Counted from the first letter of the stretch, positions 51,201-59,128 are shown. The stretch is 64,000 bases of DNA from Flavobacterium ranwuense (GCF_004349315.1 NZ_SMLH01000002.1:310001-374000); one strand, 5' to 3'. Translations and numbers: made by a program. The notes: a model not told the origin generated them from the sequence alone.

Positions 51201-52115
51201 TTTCTGTTCCCATGCAGCTTGACCAATTAATCCCTCATTTAAATTAAAATTTTCTTTCGTGTCTTTAGCAGATGAAAAGGCAAATTTACCGCTGAGTATC
51301 AGTTTGTTTTCTTTATCATTTAATAGGTAAACAGCCCCTATATTGGCATTCAGATACGTACATAAAAAACTTATGGTACTATTTGCCAACTGTGCTATAC
51401 TTTGGTCTCCTATTAATTTTTCATTAAGTTCTGAGTTGCCTGTAAGTAACCAGTTTTTATTAGCATTTTCTGATTCGGAGCTTTTAAGGGCTTTTAAATT
51501 CCCAGCAACTATAGTGTATACAACGATAAGAATCAGAACAATGACTAACAATAAAATAGCAAAAACAATATTGAACTTGCTGGCATCATCTTCACTTTCT
51601 TGTATCCTTTGAGTAAGTAATGTACTTTCTAATTCCTGGGCATTATTAATTATTTCTCTTATTTCATCTTGTATTTTTTTTCCTTCGCCTGAAGCAACAA
51701 ATGCTCTAGCTTTTTCAAAATCGTTTTTGCGTATGGCTATGGATTTGTTTAAATTATCAAAACGCATTTTGAGTTCTTTCGCAAGTTCCTCAATGTTCTT
51801 TTGCTGATTGGGATTGTCTTTTGTTAATTCCTTTATTTTAGCAAGCTGATCTGTTGATTTTATTTTAGCAGATGAAAATGGTTCCAGAAAACTATCATCA
51901 CCCGTAATGACATATCCGCGTACGCCAGTTTCAGCATCAACGGAAGACATCAGTATTTGCTCGAATTCATATAATACCTGATTGGAATGATTCACCAAAG
52001 TATTTGAAGCGACAAATTTTTCACTGTTTTTAAAAGAGAAAATGGCAACTACTAAAAGTACCGTAGCGCAAGTAATAAATCCTAATACTATTTTTTTTCC
52101 AAGTGTTATTTTCAT
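48213..52115 (-). CDS. CHASE3-GAF hybrid histidine kinase with three receivers
   Basis: 1300 residues. Membrane segments at about 9-28 and 182-205 enclose a CHASE3 sensor (VDAETGVRGYVITGDDSFLEP, in parts). GAF at about 235-375, then a coiled coil of eight to nine 21-residue units (about 382-570), a Gln/Glu-rich helix (to 640), HisKA (FLANMSHELRTPLN), HATPase (GTGLGLSISREL), and three receivers (about 930-1045, 1055-1170, 1180-1298; ILDMGLPG, ILDIGLPD, LMDIMMPEMDG). Senses outside signals and feeds a multi-step relay. Neighbours: CheB upstream and the REC-PAS kinase downstream. Confidence 0.9.
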   Translation of the reverse strand: MKITLGKKIVLGFITCATVLLVVAIFSFKNSEKFVASNTLVNHSNQVLYEFEQILMSSVDAETGVRGYVITGDDSFLEPFSSAKIKSTDQLAKIKELTKDNPNQQKNIEELAKELKMRFDNLNKSIAIRKNDFEKARAFVASGEGKKIQDEIREIINNAQELESTLLTQRIQESEDDASKFNIVFAILLLVIVLILIVVYTIVAGNLKALKSSESENANKNWLLTGNSELNEKLIGDQSIAQLANSTISFLCTYLNANIGAVYLLNDKENKLILSGKFAFSSAKDTKENFNLNEGLIGQAAWEQKQISLTDIAEDQIRITSSVLDAKPKNLLITPFLLEGKTIGVIEIGKLTDFNETEKEFINVSMNSIAISVNTVQQAAEKEKRAAELAIANKELAYQNDEKEKRAAELGIANKELAYQNEEKEKRAAELGIANKELAFQNDEKEKRAAELGIANKELAYQNNEKEKRAAELGIANKELAYQNDEKEKRAAELGIANKELAYQNDEKEKRAVELGIANKELAYQNDEKEKRAAELGIANKELAYQNDEKEKRAVELSFANKELSSQAEELQIQQEELRQLNEELEQQAQNLKQQQEELQMTNEELEEQTQSLEEKNKEVEASKNNIEQKTKQLEISSKYKSEFLANMSHELRTPLNSLLILSKDLSENRKKNLDDVQVESAEIIYKSGHDLLVLINEVLDLSKIEAGKMAVNIEKVSLKNFTDNLLRDFKHQAEQKGLKILCKLAAGLPEFIHTDSQRLNQILKNLLSNAIKFTEKGSVIISMDPNTDTTLNISVADTGIGISEDKQTAIFEAFQQAEGGTSRKYGGTGLGLSISRELAKLLEGEIKVKSNLDKGSTFSLIIPLEIHPRQESVNEIPLKPISYAPRSENKINYLNYPTIKDDRDTINTDDKIVLIIEDDQNFAAILLKQANKKGFKCLSASSGEDGLLLASKYKPQAIILDMGLPGINGKQVLHELKVNPSIRHIPVHIISANDRSLEPIREGAVEYLMKPISKDGLEEAFNRIENFVNRKIKNLLIIEDSENSRKAMKVLIGNGDVKCYEAATGKEALELFEQNHIDCIILDIGLPDMTGFELIHKLEEIKGHNLPPIIVYTGKELTKEENNLLHKYAESIIIKGIKSEERLLDETALFLHRTISNLPKSKQMIINNLHDKEAIFHSKKILLVDDDMRNVFALSKILQERGMEVIKSENGKNALNMLEVHTDIDLVLMDIMMPEMDGYEAMKRIRSQIKFRNLPIIALTAKAMKDDKQKCIDAGANDYITKPIDVERLLSLMRVWLSK
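50410..50975 (-). repeat. 63-base tandem repeat array in the CHASE3 kinase
   Basis: Eight to nine nearly identical 63-base units code for ELGIANKELAYQNDEKEKRAA. They are more uniform than the array at 25745-26350, so they are younger or kept alike by recombination. Each unit adds three heptads and keeps the frame. Confidence 0.9.
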
Positions 52116-52142
52116 TCTATCTATTTGTAAATTTTATCAGAA

Positions 52143-52715
52143 TTATTCTTTTTGTTGATCTATTTGTATTAGTAACTCGACTATATCCTCCAATGATAAA
52201 ATATAATCGGGTACAATAGCAGCAATTGCTGACTTTGGCATATAAGCAGATTCTGCTGTTTTTGGATCCTGAATAATTGCCAGACCCCCACATTCTTTTA
52301 TCCGTTTAATGCCTTTTGTCCCGTCATGATTAGAGCCAGTAAGTACAATTCCAATTAATTTATTTTTATAGGCTTCGGCCGCCGATTCAAATAACACATC
52401 AATTGAGGGTCTTGCAAAATTTACACGCTCGTCTATGGTAAAGGAAAAGGTTTTATTCTTTTCGATCAGCAAATGATAATTGGGTGGAGCGAAGTACACT
52501 TTTCCCTTTTCAATTTTTTCTTTTTCATCTGCTTCTTTTATATCAAGAGGACTTTTTTCATTTAAAAGTTTTATCCATTGGCTATCGGAATGCGCCCCTA
52601 CATGCTGGACTATGATAATTGGTATATTGAAATCTACCGGCAAGGCTGAGAATATAATTTTCAAAGCATTCATGCCGCCAGAAGAGACCCCTATTACTAT
52701 TGCTTCATAATACAT
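52143..52715 (-). CDS. Stand-alone CheB-type methylesterase
   Basis: 190 residues, catalytic domain only, no receiver. Ser-His-Asp triad in GVSSGGM, VQHVGAH and TGSNHDG; the end MPKSAIAAIVPDYILSL is typical. It would remove methyl groups from glutamates of a receptor or of another protein. No methyl-accepting receptor is in the window; the CHASE3 kinase with its Glu-rich coiled coil, encoded 28 bases further on, is a possible substrate. The CheR gene lies 2 bases upstream. Confidence 0.9.
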   Translation of the reverse strand: MYYEAIVIGVSSGGMNALKIIFSALPVDFNIPIIIVQHVGAHSDSQWIKLLNEKSPLDIKEADEKEKIEKGKVYFAPPNYHLLIEKNKTFSFTIDERVNFARPSIDVLFESAAEAYKNKLIGIVLTGSNHDGTKGIKRIKECGGLAIIQDPKTAESAYMPKSAIAAIVPDYILSLEDIVELLIQIDQQKE

Positions 52716-52717
52716 TT

Positions 52718-53542
52718 TTAATATTTCTTTTTAAATATTCGTTGCTTTGTGTCCAACTCAATATATTCCTCATACAAATCGGTAAACTGTAAACTTTCTT
52801 TGGAACCCAAACATAAAACGCCTCCATTGATGAGGCTATTGTAAAAAAGAGTCTGGACTTTGTTTTGTAAATTTTTATCAAAATAAATCAGCACATTTCT
52901 GCATAATATCAAGTGTACTTCAGCAAATACACTATCGGTTACCAAATTATGATTGGCCCAAACAATATTTTTTTTCAATGATTGATTCATAATGACGTTA
53001 TCATAACTGGAAGTATAATAACTGGAAAAAGATTCTTTTCCTCCCGACAATTGATAATTTGAAGTGTATTCTTTTATCATTTTGTTCGAAAAAATCCCAT
53101 CTTTTGCACGGTTCAAAGCCATCTGGTTAAAATCAGTAGCATAAATGGTAGTTCTGTCATACAAGCCTTCTTCTTGCAAAAGGATAGCCATAGAATAGGC
53201 TTCTTCTCCTGTTGCACAGCCTGCATGCCATATTTTTATAAAGGGATATGTTTTTAAAATAGGGATAACCTTTTCTCGCAATGACCTATAAAAGGCAGGA
53301 TCACGAAACATTTCGGTTACTGTTATTGATAAATCCTGTAAAAGTTCAGAAGCAAATGGTTCATCATTCAGAACCTTAGATTGCATTTGAGAAACATCTT
53401 CGAATCCCGATACCGCCATTCTATTCATAACCCTACGCCTGATATGGGCTTGGGAATACTCTCTGAAATCATAACCATATTTCCGATAGATAGCTTCCAA
53501 TAGCAATGAAATTTCCAAATCTGATGTGTCTTTATAATGCAT
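52718..53542 (-). CDS. CheR-type methyltransferase
   Basis: 274 residues from ATG 53542 (MHYKDTSDLEISLLLEAIY); an upstream in-frame start adds 12 residues of no family likeness. N-terminal helical domain with HIRRRVMNRM, then the SAM-binding domain (VTEMFRDPAFYR, HAGCATGEEAYSMAI, NVLIYFDK). It methylates glutamates using SAM. Works with the CheB encoded next; this CheR-CheB pair in front of a CHASE3 kinase is known from other Bacteroidota and Proteobacteria. Confidence 0.9.
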   Translation of the reverse strand: MHYKDTSDLEISLLLEAIYRKYGYDFREYSQAHIRRRVMNRMAVSGFEDVSQMQSKVLNDEPFASELLQDLSITVTEMFRDPAFYRSLREKVIPILKTYPFIKIWHAGCATGEEAYSMAILLQEEGLYDRTTIYATDFNQMALNRAKDGIFSNKMIKEYTSNYQLSGGKESFSSYYTSSYDNVIMNQSLKKNIVWANHNLVTDSVFAEVHLILCRNVLIYFDKNLQNKVQTLFYNSLINGGVLCLGSKESLQFTDLYEEYIELDTKQRIFKKKY

Positions 53543-53647
53543 TTTTTTTAAAACAATTTTAGTTTTAATTCTGACCAAATCTGGAGTGATTAATATAAAT
53601 CTATTAATTAAATTTAAACAAAATTAAAATGTGATTAGGAATAAAAT

Positions 53648-54085
53648 TTACATTCTATCCATATACCAACTTAATTCTTTTTCTATTTTTTGATATTTAA
53701 AAATGGTAGTGATTATTTTTTGCAAGCGTACAAAAGCAGTTTCACTTTTCACTACATAATCAAATGCTTTATGGTGCATACAGTTTATAGCTACTTCAAT
53801 TTTATCTTGTGAAGACAGCATTACAACTGGGATTTCAGGATTAAAGGTTTTAATTCTATCTAATGTTTCAATTCCGTTCATAGCATTTTCTACAATACCA
53901 TCAAGTTGATAATCTAAAATTACTACATCAGGATTATTTGATATATTGTCTATGCAGAGTTCTCCAGTGGAATAAGTTTCAATGGTAAAATCAGCATTCT
54001 CCAAAAAATCAATTTCTAAAGATTTTAAAAATAACGCATCATCATCTACCAGGAAAATTTTTATTTTATTTTCGTTTTTTGTCAT
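53648..54085 (-). CDS. Single-domain response regulator, copy 2
   Basis: 145 residues. Same receiver as 45201-45638, with Glu/Asp, Val/Ile, Lys/Arg and Ala/Thr changes only; phospho-Asp58 and Lys113 are kept. The DNA match spans 53640-54156 without gaps and takes in the end of the kinase gene that once stood in front. It now stands without its kinase and upstream of CheR, so its phosphate donor must be another kinase of the cluster. Confidence 0.9.
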   Translation of the reverse strand: MTKNENKIKIFLVDDDALFLKSLEIDFLENADFTIETYSTGELCIDNISNNPDVVILDYQLDGIVENAMNGIETLDRIKTFNPEIPVVMLSSQDKIEVAINCMHHKAFDYVVKSETAFVRLQKIITTIFKYQKIEKELSWYMDRM

Positions 54086-54246
54086 TATGTATTTTTCATT
54101 AAGTTAAGTTCTTCTTCTAATTCACTACAGACTTGCAAACAAATTTCCTCAAGTTGTATTACCTTCAGTACTAATAGTGACAAAAGGATCTAAACTGGCT
54201 TCAATCAAACTTCTGGTATATTGCGTGCTTGCTTGTTCTTTCCATT
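54086..54246 (-). pseudogene. Remnant of a deleted hybrid kinase (PAS piece joined to Hpt end)
   Basis: On the minus strand 54157-54244 reads as a PAS beginning (SLIEASLDPFVTISTEGN) and then meets a stop. From 54156 to 54086 another frame gives the end of an Hpt domain, QLEEICLQVCSELEEELNL, as in the intact kinase at 45638-48094 (QLEEICLQACSELEEELNL). So nearly the whole kinase between PAS start and Hpt end was lost, and the junction near 54156 is out of frame. The remnant lies between the AraC gene and the receiver gene. Confidence 0.8.
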
Positions 54247-54831
54247 TTAATGATTTGTATCATTCGAATTGCCAATTTCTTCAATCGGATTGCGCCTTTT
54301 ATCTTTTAATTGCTTAAAATGGGAAGGAGAGAGACCGGTAACTTTTTTGAATTGACTGGATAAATGCGCAACGCTGCTATAGTTCATTTTCCAGGCTATT
54401 TCAGTGATATTTAATTCCCCATAAATAATCAATTCCTTTATGCGTTCCGTTTTATGGGAAATTATAAATTGTTCAATTGTAGTTCCTTGCACTTCCGAAA
54501 ATAAGTTGGATAGATACGTGTAATCGTGATTTAATTGTTGACTCAGATAATCAGAAAAATTAATTTTAATATTTTCAGTTGAATGATGAACCATCTGAAT
54601 AATTACATTTTTTATTTTTTCGATTAGCATGGATTTCTTATCATCCATTAATTCAAGTCCAGAATCTAAGAGTACCGTTTTTAATCGTTGTCTCTGATCC
54701 ATAGAAATGGTTTCCATAATTTCAACTTCGCCTAAATCAACAACAATGAAGTGTAGTCCAAGTTTTTTCAATTCCTCTTTTACCGCCATTTTACAGCGAT
54801 TACTGACCATGTATTTTATGTATAGTTTCAA
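54247..54831 (-). CDS. AraC-family regulator with HMA-like N-terminal domain
   Basis: 194 residues. Residues 1-75 look like the ferredoxin-like domain seen in front of some Bacteroidota AraC proteins (MKLYIKYMVSNRCKMAVKEE); there the usual form has a Cys pair, but here the first is Ser (VSNRC). The C-terminal DNA-binding part has two helix-turn-helices (LSNLFSEVQGTTIEQFI, then ITEIAWKMNYSSVAHLSSQF) ending KVTGLSPSHFKQL. It is the only DNA-binding regulator in the window. The promoter module at 54855-54920 stands in front of it, so it may control itself and the stress genes. Confidence 0.85.
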   Translation of the reverse strand: MKLYIKYMVSNRCKMAVKEELKKLGLHFIVVDLGEVEIMETISMDQRQRLKTVLLDSGLELMDDKKSMLIEKIKNVIIQMVHHSTENIKINFSDYLSQQLNHDYTYLSNLFSEVQGTTIEQFIISHKTERIKELIIYGELNITEIAWKMNYSSVAHLSSQFKKVTGLSPSHFKQLKDKRRNPIEEIGNSNDTNH

Positions 54832-54854
54832 ATTATTTTTTTTAACAGATTATG

Positions 54855-54920
54855 TAAAAATCGAATAAATTTTATCAAAAGGACTTATATAACTAATTTT
54901 TTTATTTGTATAATTCACAC
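54855..54920 (-). promoter_or_regulatory. 21/21 promoter module of the AraC-type gene
   Basis: GTGTGAAT (54913-54920), 21 bases, TATATAAG (54884-54891), 21 bases, GATTTTTA (54855-54862), 24 bases before the ATG. First box followed by TATACAAA. Confidence 0.7.
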
Positions 54921-55238
54921 ATTATTAATTTAATAATATAGCGTTCGAAGAAAAAATGGTAATTGAAAAAGGGCTGGTTTTATAACAGATTTATCTAGTT
55001 GCTATTTTTATGTATATAAATTTAAAAATAAACAGCGAGAAAGAGGGGTGATTTGAGTTTTAATAAAAATCGCAGTATTGTTGAACTGTAATAATTTTGA
55101 AATACGGGCAATAAATTACTACATACAAAACATTATAAAAATGAGTTGTTTGGATACAACATTTTACAAAAATTATTCCGTGAATAGTTTTCTTTTGAAT
55201 TACTTTTTATTTTATGAATTCAGTTCTATTACTTGAAA
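54921..55238. other. AT-rich gap without recognised feature
   Basis: Between the module of the AraC-type gene and the end of the lipoprotein gene at 55239 I see no gene, hairpin or repeat of note. Confidence 0.5.
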
Positions 55239-55715
55239 TTATTTCATTGAGAAAGGAGTGACCCAATCTAATGATTTAATGGAGGAAACTTTATTTTCTT
55301 CATTCATTGAAACACGAAGTTCTTTATTGGCTACTTTTTTTGAATACAGTGCTTTATAGCGAAAAATAGTTGTTCCTTCAAAATTGTTTTTATAGATTTC
55401 AACTAATTGAAGATCTATAAAAGTCCCATAATATTGGCGGAATCTAGTGCAGGTTTTTGTCAATCTTTCCTCTGTAGTGTTTTGAATTACTGATGCTGTC
55501 GCTTCACTCTGGTTGAAAGGCTTGAATTTTGAGGTATTACACGTCATTAAAACTCTCTTCCCTAATTCATACGCTTTATTCTTTTGACTTTCGTTAACTT
55601 CGGATAAACCAAGTTTTTCAATTTTAGCTTTTTCTGGTTCAGTGGTTGTCAAAACCTTTTTTGATTTACATCCAATGAGCAGAAGAATACTAAAGGCAAT
55701 AATTATTTTTTTCAT
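55239..55715 (-). CDS. Lipoprotein of unknown function
   Basis: 158 residues. Lipobox LLIGC (Cys at about 16) followed by KSKK, so probably kept in the periplasm. The mature part has Cys59 and Cys90-region residues (VLMTCNTSKF, TKTCTRFRQYYG) and beta strands (VEIYKNNFEGTTIFRYKAL). I recognise no family; a DUF3887- or DUF4019-like fold is possible. It starts 2 bases after the M23 gene, so they are co-transcribed. Confidence 0.65.
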   Translation of the reverse strand: MKKIIIAFSILLLIGCKSKKVLTTTEPEKAKIEKLGLSEVNESQKNKAYELGKRVLMTCNTSKFKPFNQSEATASVIQNTTEERLTKTCTRFRQYYGTFIDLQLVEIYKNNFEGTTIFRYKALYSKKVANKELRVSMNEENKVSSIKSLDWVTPFSMK

Positions 55716-55717
55716 GT

Positions 55718-56395
55718 TTATATAATTTTTAATAAGATATTAGGATCAGGACAATTTTCTAAATAATAATCCAAATCGCTTTTGGTACAAACTCCTGGGT
55801 AATCTCCAAAATTATCTCCGATGTTTTTTATAATCTGAAAATGTAAATGAGGTGAATAATCCCCATTCACGGAAGCATTTCCTAAAGTCGCTATTTGTTG
55901 CCCTTTTTTAACAATGTCGCCAATTTCAATAGCACCGATACTTTCTAACGAAAGATGCCCGTATAAAGTATAAAATCGCTGATTTTCTATTTTATGTTCT
56001 AAGATAATAGTTGGGCCATAATCACCTAGACCAGTATTATAATTAAAACTATGTATAAATCCGTCAAGTGCCGCTAATACTGAAGTTTCAGCTTTAATCC
56101 ATAAATCTAAACCAATATGGATATTTCGTTCTTCTGTTTTAGAATCGTTAAAAATTTCACTTCGTTTATACAAATCTCTAACTTCGTTATAACCTCCAAA
56201 AGCTACTTTTACATTGTTTTCGTCTAAATAGCTTTCAATGTATTTTTCAAAATCGCTTGCATTATCAATATTGTGTTTTCTAAAAGCTTCATTTGTAATG
56301 GATAAATCCAAAGGGATATATTCGTTGTAATCAATTGATTCGCCTATCACTTTTACGTTTTGGATGTCTTTTAAGATAGTTTCCAGTACTGTCAT
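55718..56395 (-). CDS. M23-family peptidase-like protein without signal peptide
   Basis: 225 residues. The LytM fold is complete with zinc and catalytic residues: His and Asp in NIHIGLDLW, His in LYGHLS, and HLHFQI. These enzymes cut peptidoglycan cross-bridges outside the cytoplasm, yet no signal peptide or membrane anchor is seen and the first 80 residues (KVIGESIDYNEYIPLDLS) are a specific N-domain. I know similar signal-less forms in flavobacteria, with unknown substrate. Two-gene operon with the lipoprotein. Confidence 0.8.
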   Translation of the reverse strand: MTVLETILKDIQNVKVIGESIDYNEYIPLDLSITNEAFRKHNIDNASDFEKYIESYLDENNVKVAFGGYNEVRDLYKRSEIFNDSKTEERNIHIGLDLWIKAETSVLAALDGFIHSFNYNTGLGDYGPTIILEHKIENQRFYTLYGHLSLESIGAIEIGDIVKKGQQIATLGNASVNGDYSPHLHFQIIKNIGDNFGDYPGVCTKSDLDYYLENCPDPNILLKII

Positions 56396-56630
56396 ATTTT
56401 TGTAAATTTTTATAAATTCTAAATTTAAAATAAAATAGGCAAACTTTGAAAGTTTAGAGTAGCATTATAACTTTTAATTGTGAAAACTAGTTTTTTTTGA
56501 TTACCCAAATTAGAAACAAAGTAAGGATGCCTTTTAGATATATTGTATGATTATATTTTTATAGCATCTATTCTAAAAAGGTTGTCACGAATTACAAATA
56601 TTTGTGCTAAAATATAATTTTGTGTCGTAA

Positions 56631-56672
56631 CAAAAAAGCCAGACAAAAAATGAATTTTGTCTGGCTTTTTAA
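56631..56672 (-). terminator. Terminator after the E1 dehydrogenase gene
   Basis: AAAAAAGCCAGACAAAA pairs with TTTTGTCTGGCTTTTT around a short loop. On the minus strand it follows the stop at 56687 directly. Confidence 0.85.
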
Positions 56673-56686
56673 TAATTTAAGATGTT

Positions 56687-59095
56687 TTAATACAAACTTG
56701 GATATTTCGAAGGATTAACCTCATGCATCATTCCGTATACTTTTTCAAAAATATCTTCTGCGGAAGGTTTTGAGAAATAGTCTCCGTCAGTTCCATAAGC
56801 AGGTCTGTGTGCTTTTGCAGTCAAGGTTTGCGGTTTACTGTCTAAATAGTTATAGGCGTCTTGTTGCTCAATAATTTGTTGTAAAATATAAGCAGAAGCC
56901 CCACCCGGAACATCTTCGTCAATTACTAAAAGACGATTTGTTTTGGCAATACTTTTTACAACATCTTGATTCACATCAAATGGAAGTAACGATTGCAAAT
57001 CGATAATCTCGCAATCAATACCTACTTCCAGAAGCTCATTTGCTGCTTGTTGCACTAATCGCAATGTTGAGCCATAGGAAACTAGTGTAATGTCATTTCC
57101 TTCTTTCAACGTTTCCACAACCCCAATTGGAGTTTTAAATTCGCCATAGTTCAAAGGCATTTTTTCTTTTAATCGGTAACCATTCAAGCATTCGATGACT
57201 AAAGCGGGTTCGTCACATTCTAACAAACTGTTATAAAATCCGGCTGCTTGCGTCATGTTTCTTGGAACCAACACATGAATTCCTCGGATGGCGTTTATGA
57301 TCATTCCCATAGGAGAACCGGAATGCCAGATTCCTTCTAAACGATGACCACGAGTACGTATAATTAAAGGGGCTTTTTGTTTTCCAACGGTTCGGTATCG
57401 CAACGTAGCCAAGTCATCACTCATGATTTGAATGGCATATAATAAGTAATCCAAATATTGAATTTCGGCAATAGGGCGTAAGCCTCTTAATGCCATTCCT
57501 ATACCTTGGCCTAATATGGTTGCTTCACGAATTCCAACATCGGCAACACGCAACTCTCCATATTTTTCCTGCATTCCTTCTAAACCTTGATTCACATCTC
57601 CGATGGCTCCGGCATCTTCACCAAAAATCAATGTTTCAGGATATTTTGTAAAAATAGCATCAAAGTTATCACGTAAAATCATGCGACCGTCCGTATCTTC
57701 TTTAGCATCTTCAGGATATACCGGTAAAACTTTTTCTACAGAAAATACATTTAAATCTGTTTCTGAAAATAAGTTGCTGCTAAAATTCTTTTGAGTTTTA
57801 GTCGTATATGATGTGATCCAATGCGACAATTCTTCTTTACTGTTTTCGTTCAGTATTAAACGCAATACTTTTCGGGCAGTAACCAGAATTTCTTTTTTCA
57901 AAGGTGATTTAATACTATTTAAATCAGATGTGAATTGTAAAATCAGGTCTTTGTTTTTACTGGTTTCGGCAATTTTTTGTAATAAAGTGACAAGTTCTTT
58001 TTGCTCTTCAACGATAGGTTCAATAAATGCATTCCAAGCCGCTTTTTTGCCTTCTAAAACATCTTTTTTGGCTTGAACATCAATAGCATCAATATCTTCT
58101 GGCGAAGCAATATTAATGGCAATCATCCATAATTTCATTTGACGGATACAATCAAAATCTTTCTCCCATGCCAAACGATTTGCGTCTTTATATCTTTCAT
58201 GGGAACCTGAACTGGAATGTCCTTGTGGTTGTGTCAATTCATTTACGTGAATCAGGACAGGAATGTGATTTTCACGAGCAATATCAGCTGCTTTTTCATA
58301 CGTAGCAATCAAGTCAGCATAATCCCAACCTTTTACTTTTAGTATTTCAAAACCATTAGTGTTTTTTTCTTTTTGGTATCCTTTTAAAATCTCAGAAATA
58401 TTTTCTTTAGTAGTTTGGTGTTTTGCATGGACAGAAATTCCATACTCATCATCCCAAACACTCATAACCATAGGTACTTGTAATACACCTGCAGCATTTA
58501 TGGTTTCAAAAAATAAACCTTCAGATGTACTTGCATTTCCTATAGTTCCCCATGCAATTTCATTTCCTTCATTAGAAAAATTAGCTGCATTTGGTATTAC
58601 GGAAACTTGTCTGTATATTTTTGAAGCTTGAGCAAGTCCTAATAATCGAGGCATTTGCCCGGCTGTAGGAGAAATATCAGCACTTGAATTTTTTTGTTTT
58701 GTTAAATCTTTCCAAGAACCATCTTCATTTAAACTATGCGTGGCAAAATGACCACCCATTTGTCTTCCTGCCGACATGGGATCTTGTTCAATATCGGTGT
58801 GACCATATAATCCGGCAAAGAATTGTTGGATAGTTAATTCACCAATAGCCATCATAAAAGTCTGATCGCGATAATATCCTGAACGGAAGTCACCATTTTT
58901 GAAGGCTTTTGCCATTGCTAGCTGTGGCACTTCTTTTCCATCACCAAAAATGCCAAATTTAGCTTTTCCAGTCAATACCTCTTTACGTCCTAAAAGACTG
59001 CATTCTCTGCTGATTATAGCTAATTTATAGTCTTTCAACACCTCGATTTTGAAATCTTCAAATGTCAATGTAGTATTGGTTTTTTCTTTTATCAT
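56687..59095 (-). CDS. Fused alpha/beta E1 2-oxoacid dehydrogenase (branched-chain type)
   Basis: 802 residues joining both E1 chains. Alpha part (about 1-390): GYYRDQTFMMAIG, SAGRQMGGHF and the thiamin-diphosphate loop GNASTSEGLFFE. Beta part (about 450-802): IFGEDAGAIGDVNQGLEG, VGIREATILGQGIGMALRG, EIQYLDYLL, PGGASAYIL. It decarboxylates a 2-oxoacid (probably branched-chain) and passes the acyl group to an E2, which is not in the window. The fused form is normal in Bacteroidota. A -7 box TAAATTTG lies at 59121-59128. Confidence 0.9.
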   Translation of the reverse strand: MIKEKTNTTLTFEDFKIEVLKDYKLAIISRECSLLGRKEVLTGKAKFGIFGDGKEVPQLAMAKAFKNGDFRSGYYRDQTFMMAIGELTIQQFFAGLYGHTDIEQDPMSAGRQMGGHFATHSLNEDGSWKDLTKQKNSSADISPTAGQMPRLLGLAQASKIYRQVSVIPNAANFSNEGNEIAWGTIGNASTSEGLFFETINAAGVLQVPMVMSVWDDEYGISVHAKHQTTKENISEILKGYQKEKNTNGFEILKVKGWDYADLIATYEKAADIARENHIPVLIHVNELTQPQGHSSSGSHERYKDANRLAWEKDFDCIRQMKLWMIAINIASPEDIDAIDVQAKKDVLEGKKAAWNAFIEPIVEEQKELVTLLQKIAETSKNKDLILQFTSDLNSIKSPLKKEILVTARKVLRLILNENSKEELSHWITSYTTKTQKNFSSNLFSETDLNVFSVEKVLPVYPEDAKEDTDGRMILRDNFDAIFTKYPETLIFGEDAGAIGDVNQGLEGMQEKYGELRVADVGIREATILGQGIGMALRGLRPIAEIQYLDYLLYAIQIMSDDLATLRYRTVGKQKAPLIIRTRGHRLEGIWHSGSPMGMIINAIRGIHVLVPRNMTQAAGFYNSLLECDEPALVIECLNGYRLKEKMPLNYGEFKTPIGVVETLKEGNDITLVSYGSTLRLVQQAANELLEVGIDCEIIDLQSLLPFDVNQDVVKSIAKTNRLLVIDEDVPGGASAYILQQIIEQQDAYNYLDSKPQTLTAKAHRPAYGTDGDYFSKPSAEDIFEKVYGMMHEVNPSKYPSLY

Positions 59096-59120
59096 AATTG
59101 AAAAGTATAACTTTGTGTGG

Positions 59121-59128
59121 CAAATTTA
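59121..59128 (-). promoter_or_regulatory. -7 box of the E1 dehydrogenase gene
   Basis: TAAATTTG on the minus strand matches TAnnTTTG and lies 26 bases before the ATG at 59095. Confidence 0.45.
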
